NCBI GenBank assembly: GCA_024402025.1
Contig: JAKSJY010000003.1
Location: forward strand, 1-46,447
Origin: Bacteroidales bacterium
GTDB lineage: Bacteria > Bacteroidota > Bacteroidia > Bacteroidales > UBA932
Length of the DNA: 46,447 bases
Reading direction: 5' to 3'
The notes under the pieces are model-generated. The model was not told where the DNA came from. It searched no databases and worked only from the letters and a program-made list of their open reading frames with translations. This document shows, piece by piece, positions 17,918 to 26,978 of the stretch; position 1 is the first letter of the stretch; each line of letters begins with the position of its first letter. The position numbers were made by a program, and so were the translations under genes.

Positions 17918-20070
17918 ACCACTATGAGATAAGCCGCCCAGGCGCATACCCAGGCCAGCGCACATTGAAAGACAACTATTCCGAGCGTCCTCGGAAGCCC
18001 GAGTTCACGACGCATTGAAGTGACCGTAGCGATACAGGGGGTATAAAGCAGGCAGAAAACCAGCATAGGCACCGCCGTCGCTGCCGTGAACACGGATGCG
18101 GCACCGAGCACCTCGATTGTAGCCACTATCCCCTCCTTCGCGAGGAATCCCGTAATCAGCGCGGTGACTATCCTCCAGTCCCCAAGTCCCAACGGGGCCA
18201 TCACCGGAGCGATCCATCCTGCGATGGCTGCAAGCATACTGTCCTGCGCCCTTACAAACTCCATCCTGAGGTTGAAGCTCCTCAGAAACCATATGACTAT
18301 GGAAGCCAGAAGAATCACCGTGAAGGCCATCTGCAGGAAGTCCTTGGTCTTGTCCCAGAGAAGGTGCCCCACGTTGCGCGCCTTGGGCAGCCTGTAAACC
18401 GGAAGCTCCATTACGAAAGGCGTAACCTTCTCGCTCCCCTTCAGGATGCATCTGCCCAGGGCATAAAGGATTCCCAGCACGATTCCCAGGAAGTAGAGCC
18501 CTGCGATGATGAGTCCCGCCTTGCCGGGGAAGAACGCCGAAGTCAGGAATCCGTACACTGCAATCTTCGCGCTGCAGGACATGAACGGGACCATTTGGAT
18601 CGTGAGCCGCCTGTCGCGGCTGGACGGAAGCGTGCGCGTAGCCATCACCGCAGGCACCGAGCACCCGAAACCTATCAGCATAGGCACGATACTCCGCCCC
18701 GAAAGACCAATCTTGCGAAGCAGTTTGTCCGACACGAAAGCCACCCTCGACATATACCCGCTGTCCTCGAGAATCGAAAGGAAAAAGAACAGCACAAGGA
18801 TTATCGGCACGAAACTCAATACTGTCCCGACTCCTCCGAACAGCGCATCCGTCACCAGCGAACTCACGGCCGGAGCCACCTCCCACCTTGCAAAAGCCGC
18901 CTGGACGGCAAGCGACAGGGAGCCTATCCCCGCCGAAAGCAGATTCTGGAGTCCGAGCCCAAGTACGTCGAAGGTAAGCCAGAACACCAGTCCCATCACC
19001 AGTATGAACGACGGGACGGCCGTCCACTTTCCGGTTACAACGGAATCTATCCTGCGGCTGCGCACCTGCTCGCGGCTCTCGCCTGAGCGGTGCACAAGCC
19101 TGTCGCAAAGGTCCCTTATGAATTCATAGCGTCTGCGGGCTTTCTGCTCATAATCCTCCTCGTCGCCCCTGGCCTTCTCCGCTCCGGTGAAACCGTTCTC
19201 CGCAGGCGTTTCCTGATATTTTGCAACGTGGAGCGCATGTTCCAGAAGTTCCTGGACCCCGTCATTGCCCGAGGCCGTGATCGGGACTATAGGCAGTCCG
19301 AGCTCCCTTTCCATCTCGTTGATGCGTATCGAAGCCCCGCTGGAACGGAATTCGTCCATCATATTCAGGGCTATCACCATAGGGATTCCGAGCTGCATCA
19401 GCTGCAAGGAAAGATACAGGTTCCTCTCTATGTTGCCGGCATCGACTATATTGATTATCGCGTGCGGCTTTTCATTGCGCAGGAAATCCAGCGTGATTTT
19501 CTCGACATCCGTGTACGGGTCCAGGGAGTACATTCCGGGGAGGTCGTACAGAACGGCATCCGGATGCCCCTTTACGGGAGCGGACGCCATTTCGACCGTC
19601 ACTCCGGGAAAATTGCCCACGTGCGCGCTTTCGCCCGTCAGCTGGTTGAAAAGCGTGGTCTTGCCACTGTTGTGCTGGCCCACCACGGCAAGGCGGAGCA
19701 CCGTGCCTCTGGGCAGCGGAGTCTCGTCGGAGCCGTTGTGATACTTTCCACCCTCGCCGTAACCGGGGTGGGCGTTGTGCTCGTGCAGGGTGAGGTTGTA
19801 CCCGAAATCCGCGTCCTCCGGGGAAACTTTCCTCTCGGAAAGCGCTTCGATGACCTCAACCTCTATCTTTCCCGCCTCGTCGCTGCGCAGCGAAAGGCTG
19901 TATCCGTTCAACGTGATCTCGACCGGGTCGCCCATCGGAGCCCTCTTCACGAAACGGAATTCGGCTTCCGGAATCAGCCCGATGTCGAAGAAATGGCGGC
20001 GAAGTCCGCCCTTCCCCCCGACTGAGACTATCCTTGCGCCCTGCCCGGCCTTGAGATCGTTGATTGTCAT
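17914..20070 (-). CDS. feoB: Ferrous iron transporter FeoAB (FeoA fused to FeoB)
   Basis: The 718-residue protein joins FeoA (1-76, SH3-like) to FeoB, the common Bacteroidetes arrangement. The G domain shows G1 GQHNSGKT (131-138), G3 DLPG (176-179) and G4 NMMD. The membrane part has two gate modules with GCSVPAVMATRTL and ends in a hydrophobic helix (WAAYLIVV). It moves Fe(II) into the cytoplasm in a GTP-dependent manner. The odd feature is its position. Its ATG directly follows the TAA of the GH89-GH97 gene with no gap, and its stop overlaps the next small gene, so iron uptake appears to be co-transcribed with glycan-degrading genes. No promoter box was seen just upstream. Confidence 0.97.
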   Translation of the reverse strand: MTINDLKAGQGARIVSVGGKGGLRRHFFDIGLIPEAEFRFVKRAPMGDPVEITLNGYSLSLRSDEAGKIEVEVIEALSERKVSPEDADFGYNLTLHEHNAHPGYGEGGKYHNGSDETPLPRGTVLRLAVVGQHNSGKTTLFNQLTGESAHVGNFPGVTVEMASAPVKGHPDAVLYDLPGMYSLDPYTDVEKITLDFLRNEKPHAIINIVDAGNIERNLYLSLQLMQLGIPMVIALNMMDEFRSSGASIRINEMERELGLPIVPITASGNDGVQELLEHALHVAKYQETPAENGFTGAEKARGDEEDYEQKARRRYEFIRDLCDRLVHRSGESREQVRSRRIDSVVTGKWTAVPSFILVMGLVFWLTFDVLGLGLQNLLSAGIGSLSLAVQAAFARWEVAPAVSSLVTDALFGGVGTVLSFVPIILVLFFFLSILEDSGYMSRVAFVSDKLLRKIGLSGRSIVPMLIGFGCSVPAVMATRTLPSSRDRRLTIQMVPFMSCSAKIAVYGFLTSAFFPGKAGLIIAGLYFLGIVLGILYALGRCILKGSEKVTPFVMELPVYRLPKARNVGHLLWDKTKDFLQMAFTVILLASIVIWFLRSFNLRMEFVRAQDSMLAAIAGWIAPVMAPLGLGDWRIVTALITGFLAKEGIVATIEVLGAASVFTAATAVPMLVFCLLYTPCIATVTSMRRELGLPRTLGIVVFQCALAWVCAWAAYLIVV

Positions 20071-23000
20071 TTACTTGCGGATGAATCTGATTGCCGTCCC
20101 GCCTGAAGTGGCAAGTTCGAGATGAAGCACATCGCCGCGGCGAACAATCCTTTCGGTGTAATCCACCGCAGTAGGGTTGTCCTCATAGGATGCATCCGGA
20201 GCGTCCGAATATATCTGGGCGAGGTATTTGCCGGGAAGAAGGAAGTCAAGCGGAACGTCCAGGCTGCGGGCATTCTCGTCGGTAATGGCGCCCAGATACC
20301 AGTCGAGGGAATTCCTGTCGCGGCGCGCGGTGACGACATAGTCTCCGATGACCGCATCGAGCACTTTTGTCTTCGCCCAGTCGGTCGGAACGTCGCTTAT
20401 GAAATCGAACGCCTTCACTCCTTCGTATGCGGCGGGATCATCGTTGGCCATCTGCAGAGGACTGTAGATGACGACGTACTGCGCAAGCTGCTTGGCGATG
20501 GTGGTGCGCACGCGGCTGTATGGAGTCATCGGATTCGAGAAATCGAACGTGCCGAAGGTGTAGTCCATAGGACCGGCCAGTCCGCGTATGAACGGAACTA
20601 CGGTCTGATGCTCCGGGCGGTTGCCGCCATCCGTCTCCCAGGCGTCGTGCTCCTGGCCGCGGATAGCCTCGCCCGTCATAAGGTTGGGCCAGGTGCGGCA
20701 GAGTCCGGTAGGGATGCAGGGTTCGTGCTCGTCGATGTTTATCTGATACTGCGCGGCGACCTCGACTATGTGGTGCAGGCTGTTCACGCCGTACTGGCTG
20801 TCGTGCAGTTCCTTCCCGTCCATCAGACGGCCGCAGTTGCCGGTCTTCACGTAATGCATTCCGGCGGCTTGGTACATTGCGTAGGCATCGTCTATCTGCG
20901 CGAAATAGTTCTCGTTGTTGGAGCCTGTCTCGTTGTGGATAATCATCTGCACACCCTTGTCGCGGGCATACTGCATTATGCCGTCGAAATCATAGTCGGG
21001 ATAGGGCTCGGTGAAACTGATCGAATCCGTATTCTGGAGCCACTGTCCGTTCCAGCCCTTGTTCCATCCTTCGACAAGCACGCCCTGGATATTGTGCGCC
21101 GCGGCGAAGTCTATGTACTGCTTCGTACGCTCCGTAGTGGCTGCGTGGGTCTCGGGAGTGGCGGGGTCGTAGTACCAGGTATAGAGGTACTTGTGCATAA
21201 GCCACCATATTCCGACATACTTGGCCGGCTTGCACCACGAAGGATCCTCTATCTTGCAGGGCTCGTTGAGATTGAGCATCACGTTGCTCTCGATGAGGTC
21301 TCCGGCCTTGTCGCATACGAGAAGAGTCCTCCAGGGGCTGTGGCGGGTCGCACCCACGTGCACCGCCGTCCCGTCCGAAAGGGGTGTGAGGGTGACTTTG
21401 AGTTTGGTTGCGGTCTTTCCCTGAAGCTTCGTCTTCGCGAAGTCCAGCAGTGCCGCTTCGTGGATCGAATAAAAACGTCCGTCGGAGCCGGTAATGGTAA
21501 CGGGGGTGTAGGCGGTGGTTATTTCATCAAGAGGGGTATGTTCGCCGTAGGCTTCGTAGAACACCTCGTCGGCATCCATCCACCAGGCCGTGTGCGGCTG
21601 TGCGAAATTGAATTCGGTAGTCTCGTCGATTATTTCAAAGTCTCCAAGACTCTCCGGGAAGAGGAAACGGAAACCGAGGCCGTCATTGAAAAGGCGGAAC
21701 TCCACTCCGAAAGAATCGCTGCCGTCGGTAAGGGTGGCAATGAAACCGCGGTGGTTGTCGCGAACCCATCTGCTCTGCCCCCATACTGTCTCCCAACGGG
21801 TGTCTGCGCTGGTGCGCTCATAGCTTTCGATGCTCCAGCCGCCTTCTCCGAGGATGCGGCCGTCGGAGAGGGTGAATCCGAGAGGGGAACGCGTGATGAT
21901 GCTCTCGCCGTCCTTGGAAATGCTGTAATAGACCTTGCCGGCCCGGGTGAAGAGTTCGGCAGTAAGGCTGCCGTCGGGGGAGGTGGCGCTGACGCTCTTT
22001 TCCGTGCGGGGAATCATCGCCCAGTCGCAGGCGAAGTCCCAGAGGTCCAGGTCAAGCTGCACCGCCGCCCCCTTTACGGAAGGGTCGGTGCCGGCTGCAC
22101 TGACTCCGACGTAGCCCGTGCTGTGCGAGTTCTCGAAGGGAATGCCCTGGTCGAAAGCATCGCGCACAGCGTCGAAGAACATCTGCCAGCGCACTTTGTA
22201 GTATGTATCCACCAGACCGTCGAAATCGCGGTTGGCGTAGTCCCAGAGGTGGAAGGAGTCGCCCCAGACGCTTATCAGCGTACGGGCGTTCATCTCGTAG
22301 TAGTCCTTCTCGAAAGGAGTATAGCCCCAGGCGCGCGCGTCGGCGATCCAGTCTTCGAGGGAGAACTCGCGGCGAGTCGAAAGCACGGCAGTAAGGGAGT
22401 CGCAGTTGTCGAGGAAGGCGCGGGCCGTCCTGTCCATAGCCTCGCGGTCGCCTCTGCGGTAGGCGGCGGTGAACGCGTCGCGAAGGGCCGTGGAGCGGTT
22501 GGCTATGCTCTGGCGGGTGAGATTGGCCTTGTCGTATTCGAAATAGTTGGAAGTTCCCTGTACCTTGTTTACGAGGGCGAGGGCGCTGTCGAGAGCGGCG
22601 ATGTCGTAGCCCTTCTTCACGTCAGCGGTCCAGTGCCAGGTGCGTTCGAGGCTGGGGTGGGCGTTGATATGGGTGGAGCTGCCGTTGTCGATATGGGTGA
22701 CGCGCACGTGGTCGGCCATATAGTGGGAAGCGGCCCTGAAGTTCTCGTCGGGGCGGCCGAGGTGGCGGTCGGCGACGTTGGTGATATAGTCGTAGTCGCT
22801 GATGCCGGTGTTCCAGGCCTTGGAGAGGATGAATTCATAGATGGGCTCGTTGACGCCGAAGCCCTCGAGGGTGGAGCCGATGCCGACGAATCCGGGGCCG
22901 GCATTGTTGAAGGCGTCGGCGATGTGCTCGCTGTTGCGGTAGTAGTCGCCGTCGATGCCGGTCATACCGCCGAAGTTGCCGAGCAGGCACCAGATGAAGG

Positions 23001-24171
23001 GCTGTCCGTAGAAGGACTTGGTCCTCTGCCATATCTGCGTCGCGTCGCAGTAGTAGTCGAGGATCATCATCCTGCCCTGGGGCACGGCCGTGAGGTAGGC
23101 CTCGATATTCTCATCCGTCCAGTGAGCGGGGTCGGCATAGAAAAGCCATCCCATCTGCAGCCAGAGGGCGTCCTCGTCCACTGCGGTCATCGAGTCGTAG
23201 ATGCCTTTCGATATTTTCGCGAGGGTTTCGGGATCCCAGAAGGGAGCGTCCACCTCGTTGAAAGGATCCACGCCGTAGATGTGGTCCGTGCCGTAGAGGC
23301 GTTTCTGAATCTTGAGATAGTCTTTCTGGATCTGCGCGAAGAGAGGGTCCATCGGACTGAGGAAAGTACATCTGTACTCATCCGCAAACCCACCCCAATA
23401 GCTTACGCGATAGGTCTCGCAGCCCTTTTGGGTCTGTTCGAGCTCCTGAGGCACGTGGCCCGCGAAAGCGGGGAGGACAGGCGTCATCCCGAGAGCGCGC
23501 TCGCGACGCAGTATCCTGCGGCCGAGTTTCTTCTGACCGTCTATCCAGTCCTGCGGAAGAGGTCCCTGCCACCTGTCGAGGTTGCACATCCTCTGCCACG
23601 GCAGATGCGCCGGTCCGACGAAGAATTCGCGTATCTGCTCATCGGTAAGGCCGTACTTGCGCCAGACTTTCTGCCAGACGGCTTCCTGTCCGGTAATGGC
23701 GAGAGGCATATTCACTCCGTTGAGCGCCATCCAGTCGATGAACCTTTCCCACTTGTCCCACTTCCAGAACGGCATCGTATAGCCGAAGGTGCAGTAGTTG
23801 AGGAAGAACCTCACGGGGAGGGCCGCTTCGACGCGAACCTTCTGCGGCACCGTCGGCATCACCTCGGGCAGTTCCACTCCGTTGTAAACGTACCACGACA
23901 CGTTGGCGAGGCAGTAGTTCTGCAGGTAGTGGTTGAGTCCCGTCGCCATCGAGTTGCTGCTGTTTCCGCGGATGACGACCTTCCCGTCCACGGTCTCGAG
24001 TTCGAAGACGTCCAGGGTGTCGGAAATCAGCTCGAAGCTCACCGCCTCCGCCTTCGGACCGAGAACGCGCTTTGCAAGGGCGTTGGCGGTGCGGATTTCA
24101 GGAGATACGCAGGAAGATGCAAGCGCCAGGACTGACAGCGTTGCAAGAATCGGAAGAATATGTCTTTTCAT
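20071..24171 (-). CDS. GH89 alpha-N-acetylglucosaminidase fused to inverting GH97
   Basis: The 1366-residue lipoprotein (lipobox ASSC, Cys21) has two glycosidases in one chain. Residues 25-722 are a full GH89: N-terminal domain, barrel with FLNYCTFGYTMPFW and GVNMPLA, FNEVD (Glu306, likely acid) and TLEGFGVNEP (Glu436, likely nucleophile), and an all-alpha C-terminal domain. These match Glu316/Glu446 of human NAGLU as I recall them. Residues 725-1366 are a full GH97: Glu1081 (HNETG), Glu1150 (DEHEP), Glu1168 and Glu1174 keep the exact spacing of SusB Glu439, Glu508, Glu526 and Glu532, so this half should be an inverting, calcium-dependent alpha-glucosidase type. It should remove alpha-GlcNAc and an alpha-hexose from the same glycan. 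It lies between GH16 genes and feoAB in one operon. Confidence 0.94.
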   Translation of the reverse strand: MKRHILPILATLSVLALASSCVSPEIRTANALAKRVLGPKAEAVSFELISDTLDVFELETVDGKVVIRGNSSNSMATGLNHYLQNYCLANVSWYVYNGVELPEVMPTVPQKVRVEAALPVRFFLNYCTFGYTMPFWKWDKWERFIDWMALNGVNMPLAITGQEAVWQKVWRKYGLTDEQIREFFVGPAHLPWQRMCNLDRWQGPLPQDWIDGQKKLGRRILRRERALGMTPVLPAFAGHVPQELEQTQKGCETYRVSYWGGFADEYRCTFLSPMDPLFAQIQKDYLKIQKRLYGTDHIYGVDPFNEVDAPFWDPETLAKISKGIYDSMTAVDEDALWLQMGWLFYADPAHWTDENIEAYLTAVPQGRMMILDYYCDATQIWQRTKSFYGQPFIWCLLGNFGGMTGIDGDYYRNSEHIADAFNNAGPGFVGIGSTLEGFGVNEPIYEFILSKAWNTGISDYDYITNVADRHLGRPDENFRAASHYMADHVRVTHIDNGSSTHINAHPSLERTWHWTADVKKGYDIAALDSALALVNKVQGTSNYFEYDKANLTRQSIANRSTALRDAFTAAYRRGDREAMDRTARAFLDNCDSLTAVLSTRREFSLEDWIADARAWGYTPFEKDYYEMNARTLISVWGDSFHLWDYANRDFDGLVDTYYKVRWQMFFDAVRDAFDQGIPFENSHSTGYVGVSAAGTDPSVKGAAVQLDLDLWDFACDWAMIPRTEKSVSATSPDGSLTAELFTRAGKVYYSISKDGESIITRSPLGFTLSDGRILGEGGWSIESYERTSADTRWETVWGQSRWVRDNHRGFIATLTDGSDSFGVEFRLFNDGLGFRFLFPESLGDFEIIDETTEFNFAQPHTAWWMDADEVFYEAYGEHTPLDEITTAYTPVTITGSDGRFYSIHEAALLDFAKTKLQGKTATKLKVTLTPLSDGTAVHVGATRHSPWRTLLVCDKAGDLIESNVMLNLNEPCKIEDPSWCKPAKYVGIWWLMHKYLYTWYYDPATPETHAATTERTKQYIDFAAAHNIQGVLVEGWNKGWNGQWLQNTDSISFTEPYPDYDFDGIMQYARDKGVQMIIHNETGSNNENYFAQIDDAYAMYQAAGMHYVKTGNCGRLMDGKELHDSQYGVNSLHHIVEVAAQYQINIDEHEPCIPTGLCRTWPNLMTGEAIRGQEHDAWETDGGNRPEHQTVVPFIRGLAGPMDYTFGTFDFSNPMTPYSRVRTTIAKQLAQYVVIYSPLQMANDDPAAYEGVKAFDFISDVPTDWAKTKVLDAVIGDYVVTARRDRNSLDWYLGAITDENARSLDVPLDFLLPGKYLAQIYSDAPDASYEDNPTAVDYTERIVRRGDVLHLELATSGGTAIRFIRK

Positions 24172-24174
24172 TTT

Positions 24175-24198
24175 CTTTGGGATTTCAATCTCCCAAAG
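24175..24198 (-). promoter_or_regulatory. Hairpin just upstream of the GH89-GH97 start
   Basis: CTTTGGGA (24175-24182) and TCCCAAAG (24191-24198) form a perfect 8-base inverted repeat with an 8-base loop. It spans the stop of the GH16 gene and ends three bases before the GH89-GH97 ATG. In the mRNA it could cover the start region or slow ribosomes between the two genes. No T-run follows, so it is not a typical terminator. Confidence 0.4.
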
Positions 24199-25147
24199 TT
24201 AAGAAAAATTTCCCAAAGGGCTCATAGGCCATCCAGTCAATTTCAAGTTCGTATGGATACCTGGGAGCCTCGACGGATTCGGGGTTGGTCTCCACCGGCC
24301 AGTTGCTGGTGTGCCAGAAGTTGAGACGGTACCTGCTCTTCAGGCAGGGAACACCCGTTTTGGAAGGCTGGTCCGGAAAGATATCCTTGCCCTTGTAATC
24401 CCAAAGGGCCAGTTTCTTTCCGGTCTGAGGGTTGATTATCCACCACACAAGCCTGTCCGGATACCAGTCCCAGCCGTAGGTATAGAAGTCCGCGGAAGCA
24501 TCGAAACCCTCGATCGCCTCTATCTTTGCGGGCTTGTTCTGACGGCCTGCGAACGGAGTGTTAGGGATTTTCGTCACCGCTCCGTCCGGATGGCGGACTT
24601 CGCTGCGCCAGATAGTCTCGAGAATCTCCCCGGTAGCGAGGTTGACAATGCGGCCTATGCGGTTGTGGGCGCCTCTCTTGCCTGTCCAGGTACCTACGTA
24701 GATGATGCGGGGATCGGCGAGAAGGACTTCGATGTCTATCTCGCTCTGCCCGAACTCGCGGTCGATGTTGTATGTGAAATAACCGACGACAAGACCGGCA
24801 TCCGGCTGCGCCTTACGCACGTCGGGCACTTTGAAGCGTGCAGAGTAACTTCCGTAGAAGGTATAGTCCTTCGAGATGATTTCGGGCCCGCGTCCCGCTC
24901 CGGCAGGATCATCCGGATCTATGCGGTACAGCATTATGTCCGTCCCGTTTTCGGAAAGGGAAGGTATTCCGGAACAATAACGGAAATCTTCCCCGGAAGG
25001 GCGGTAGTTGTAGTTGAAATACTCCGAGGACGCTGCGGAGAAATCCTCCTTGAAAGCTCCGTGGAACTTCGGCGACCCGGACTGGGCCGATGCGGCGAGC
25101 GGGACCGAAAGCAACGCCCAGACCGCAATGATTCTATCGATTCTCAT
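24185..25147 (-). CDS. GH16-family endo-glycanase
   Basis: The start is at 25147 (MRIDRIIAVW, signal peptide to about SAAS/AQ), where ATG overlaps the stop of the preceding gene (ATGA); the frame open to 25522 is read-through into that gene. The 320-residue product is a single GH16 jelly roll with SEIDIE: Glu136 nucleophile, Asp138 and Glu140 acid/base. That is the E-x-D-x-E form without the bulge, as in lichenases and related enzymes. Other conserved strands are YGSYSARFKVPD, YTYGWDWYPDRLVWWI and YRLNFWHTSNW. It should cut a beta-linked glucan or galactan backbone; which one is not visible. A Tyr-rich N-terminal region distinguishes it from its paralog at 26034. Confidence 0.9.
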   Translation of the reverse strand: MRIDRIIAVWALLSVPLAASAQSGSPKFHGAFKEDFSAASSEYFNYNYRPSGEDFRYCSGIPSLSENGTDIMLYRIDPDDPAGAGRGPEIISKDYTFYGSYSARFKVPDVRKAQPDAGLVVGYFTYNIDREFGQSEIDIEVLLADPRIIYVGTWTGKRGAHNRIGRIVNLATGEILETIWRSEVRHPDGAVTKIPNTPFAGRQNKPAKIEAIEGFDASADFYTYGWDWYPDRLVWWIINPQTGKKLALWDYKGKDIFPDQPSKTGVPCLKSRYRLNFWHTSNWPVETNPESVEAPRYPYELEIDWMAYEPFGKFFLTLGD

Positions 25148-26037
25148 TTCTCTCCAAAATATTTGTCTCTCCAAGCCTGGATATGGTCCTGATATGGCTC
25201 GTACGAGATTCTGTCGATTTCCGTTTCGAACGGGTATTCGGGCGCGTCCGAGGTGTGGTACACCCTTATGCTGAGCCTTCCGGGAAGTTCCGGGACTTCC
25301 CCGCCGGCGGTAATTTCCAGAAGGACTTTCCTTTCTTTTGTCCCGGGGTCCTGCACCCACCATCTTACATACTCCGGAGCCCAGTCCCATCCGCAGACCA
25401 GGAATTTTGCGGAAGGGCTGCAACCTGAGGGCGCCTGGGCCGCGACAGAATTGCCGGACTGGGAAGCGGGGCTTCCGCAAAGCGTTGTCAACGTCATCTT
25501 CATCGGGTTGGAAAGACTCCATTTCATCCCGATGCCACTGACTCCGGCCTCGGTGTCATCCCCGGTGAGACTGAATTCGAACTGCGCATCGGTAGTCTGC
25601 TTCACGAGTGAAAGGTCCGGCGTCTTCACCCTTATGCTGTAGCTGCCGTAGAAGGTGTAGCCCGAGGCCGTAAGACAGGGGCACCCGGAGGGTTTGTCGG
25701 CAGGGTCGAGTCTCAGCAGCAGAATGTCCGTGTCGTTCTCTGAAAGAGAAGGGAAACCGGAGAAATAGCGGAAATCCGGAGAGGACTGACGAACGCTCAA
25801 CTCCATCGGGGCAGTGTCGGCAGTCTTGAAATCCTGGGTGAAGGCTTGGAGGATTTCCACATCCTTCGGGTCGGTCCCTGAAGGCGGTTCCGGATCCGTA
25901 TGAGGCTTGGGTTCGGTATAGGGGTCCGTCTCTCCTGGGTCTCCGGTACCCCAGATGATGTTCCACGAGGGATCCTTGTCGATACAGGAAACGGCGGCAA
26001 AGAGAAGAAGCGTTATTGTCAGAAGTCTTGATTTCAT
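25144..26037 (-). CDS. Catalytically dead GH16-like lipoprotein, probable glycan-binding protein
   Basis: The start is at 26037 (MKSRLLTITLLLFAAVSC), with ATG overlapping the stop of the GH16 gene upstream. Cys18 is a lipobox cysteine, unlike the two flanking paralogs, and a Pro/Thr/Asp-rich linker follows (30-60). The rest is a GH16 jelly roll (YGSYSIRVKTPD, VCGWDWAPEYVRWWV). Aligned with its neighbours, the SEIDIE active-site strand reads SGIGMK: Glu to Gly168, Asp to Gly170, Glu to Lys172. All three catalytic carboxylates are lost while the fold core and reading frame remain intact. The natural reading is an enzyme turned into a surface binding protein. The frame shows no decay, so it is not called a pseudogene. 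Confidence 0.85.
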   Translation of the reverse strand: MKSRLLTITLLLFAAVSCIDKDPSWNIIWGTGDPGETDPYTEPKPHTDPEPPSGTDPKDVEILQAFTQDFKTADTAPMELSVRQSSPDFRYFSGFPSLSENDTDILLLRLDPADKPSGCPCLTASGYTFYGSYSIRVKTPDLSLVKQTTDAQFEFSLTGDDTEAGVSGIGMKWSLSNPMKMTLTTLCGSPASQSGNSVAAQAPSGCSPSAKFLVCGWDWAPEYVRWWVQDPGTKERKVLLEITAGGEVPELPGRLSIRVYHTSDAPEYPFETEIDRISYEPYQDHIQAWRDKYFGEK

Positions 26038-26969
26038 TTCCAGTTGTTCTTCTCTATCCAAGCGTCGCTTTCCTCTTCAAAGGGTTCGAAGGACATCCAG
26101 TCCGCCTCCAGCATATAGGGATAAGCGGGGGCTTCGAGAGAATTGCGGTTGGTCTCCACGGACCAGTCGTTGGTGTGCCAGAAATTAAGCAGGTATGTTG
26201 TAGGGGGCTGGGGGATTCCCGAAAAATTCGGGGTGGTCCCCTGGTAGTCCCAGAGAATTATCTTTTCGTTGGTCTGGGGGTGGAGCATCCACCAGGTCAG
26301 ACGGTCGGCGTGCCAGTCGAAGCCGTAGGTGTAGAACTGCTTCGAGGCATCGAAGCCCTCGATCGGCGCGATGGTCGAAGGAGAGGTTGCCTTCGGGTCG
26401 GTAAACGCGTGGTTGCGGTTGCCGTCGTGGAATGAGCGATAGCTCGTGTCGAGAATGCGGCCGGTAGCGAGATTGATGATGCGGCCGACTCTCTGGAGCT
26501 GACCGATATTGCCCGGCGTGCTGGTCCACGTGCCTATGTAGATGATGCGCGGGTCCGCTATGAGGAACTCGATGTCGATTTCGCTGAGACCGAATTTCCC
26601 GTCCTCACGGTATGTGAAGTATCCGACCACGGAACCTACGTTAGGCTGGACAGCCTTGACGTCGGGGACCCTGAGACGCGCCGAATAGCTTCCGAAATGC
26701 GTCGGTTTCTTCGAACTGATTTCGGGACCGCGGCCTGCTCCTGCAGGGGTTTTAGGATCTATTCGCAGAAGCAGCACTCCGGTTCCTTTCTCCGAGAGGG
26801 AAGGCACTCCGCAGAAATGTTTGAAATTGCGGGTGTTGATATTGAAGAATTCCGAGTTGGAATTTTCGAAGTTCTCGGTGAATGCTTCGGACATCCTGCT
26901 CTGCGCATTCGCACAGAGAGGAAGTGCCAGAGACAGCGCCGCTGCTGCGAGTATGGTGGTCAGTTTCAT
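26034..26969 (-). CDS. GH16-family endo-glycanase (first copy after terminator)
   Basis: The 311-residue protein has a signal peptide (ending LCANAQ) and a single GH16 domain. The active-site strand SEIDIE is complete (Glu130, Asp132, Glu134). FGSYSARLRVPD, FYTYGFDWHADRLTWWM and YLLNFWHTNDW match the paralog at 24185, with which it shares most of its length. There is no lipobox, so it is periplasmic or secreted. It is the first gene after an intrinsic terminator, so its expression may be lower than that of the susC/D and PKD genes. The two active copies may differ in cleft loops, for example the His/Asn-rich segment DGNRNH. Confidence 0.9.
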   Translation of the reverse strand: MKLTTILAAAALSLALPLCANAQSRMSEAFTENFENSNSEFFNINTRNFKHFCGVPSLSEKGTGVLLLRIDPKTPAGAGRGPEISSKKPTHFGSYSARLRVPDVKAVQPNVGSVVGYFTYREDGKFGLSEIDIEFLIADPRIIYIGTWTSTPGNIGQLQRVGRIINLATGRILDTSYRSFHDGNRNHAFTDPKATSPSTIAPIEGFDASKQFYTYGFDWHADRLTWWMLHPQTNEKIILWDYQGTTPNFSGIPQPPTTYLLNFWHTNDWSVETNRNSLEAPAYPYMLEADWMSFEPFEEESDAWIEKNNWK

Positions 26970-26978
26970 TGTTTTCTT

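Noticed and set aside
20122..24135. A 1337-residue open frame on the plus strand opposite the GH89-GH97 gene
   Set aside because: It mirrors the codon structure of the real gene, has no domain or signal and is rich in Val, Gly, Glu and Arg; long antisense frames are common in GC-rich genes.
25148..25522. N-terminal extension of the GH16 gene at 24185
   Set aside because: It would overlap the preceding gene by 379 bases and place a polar stretch before a good signal peptide; the ATGA overlap gives the start at 25147.
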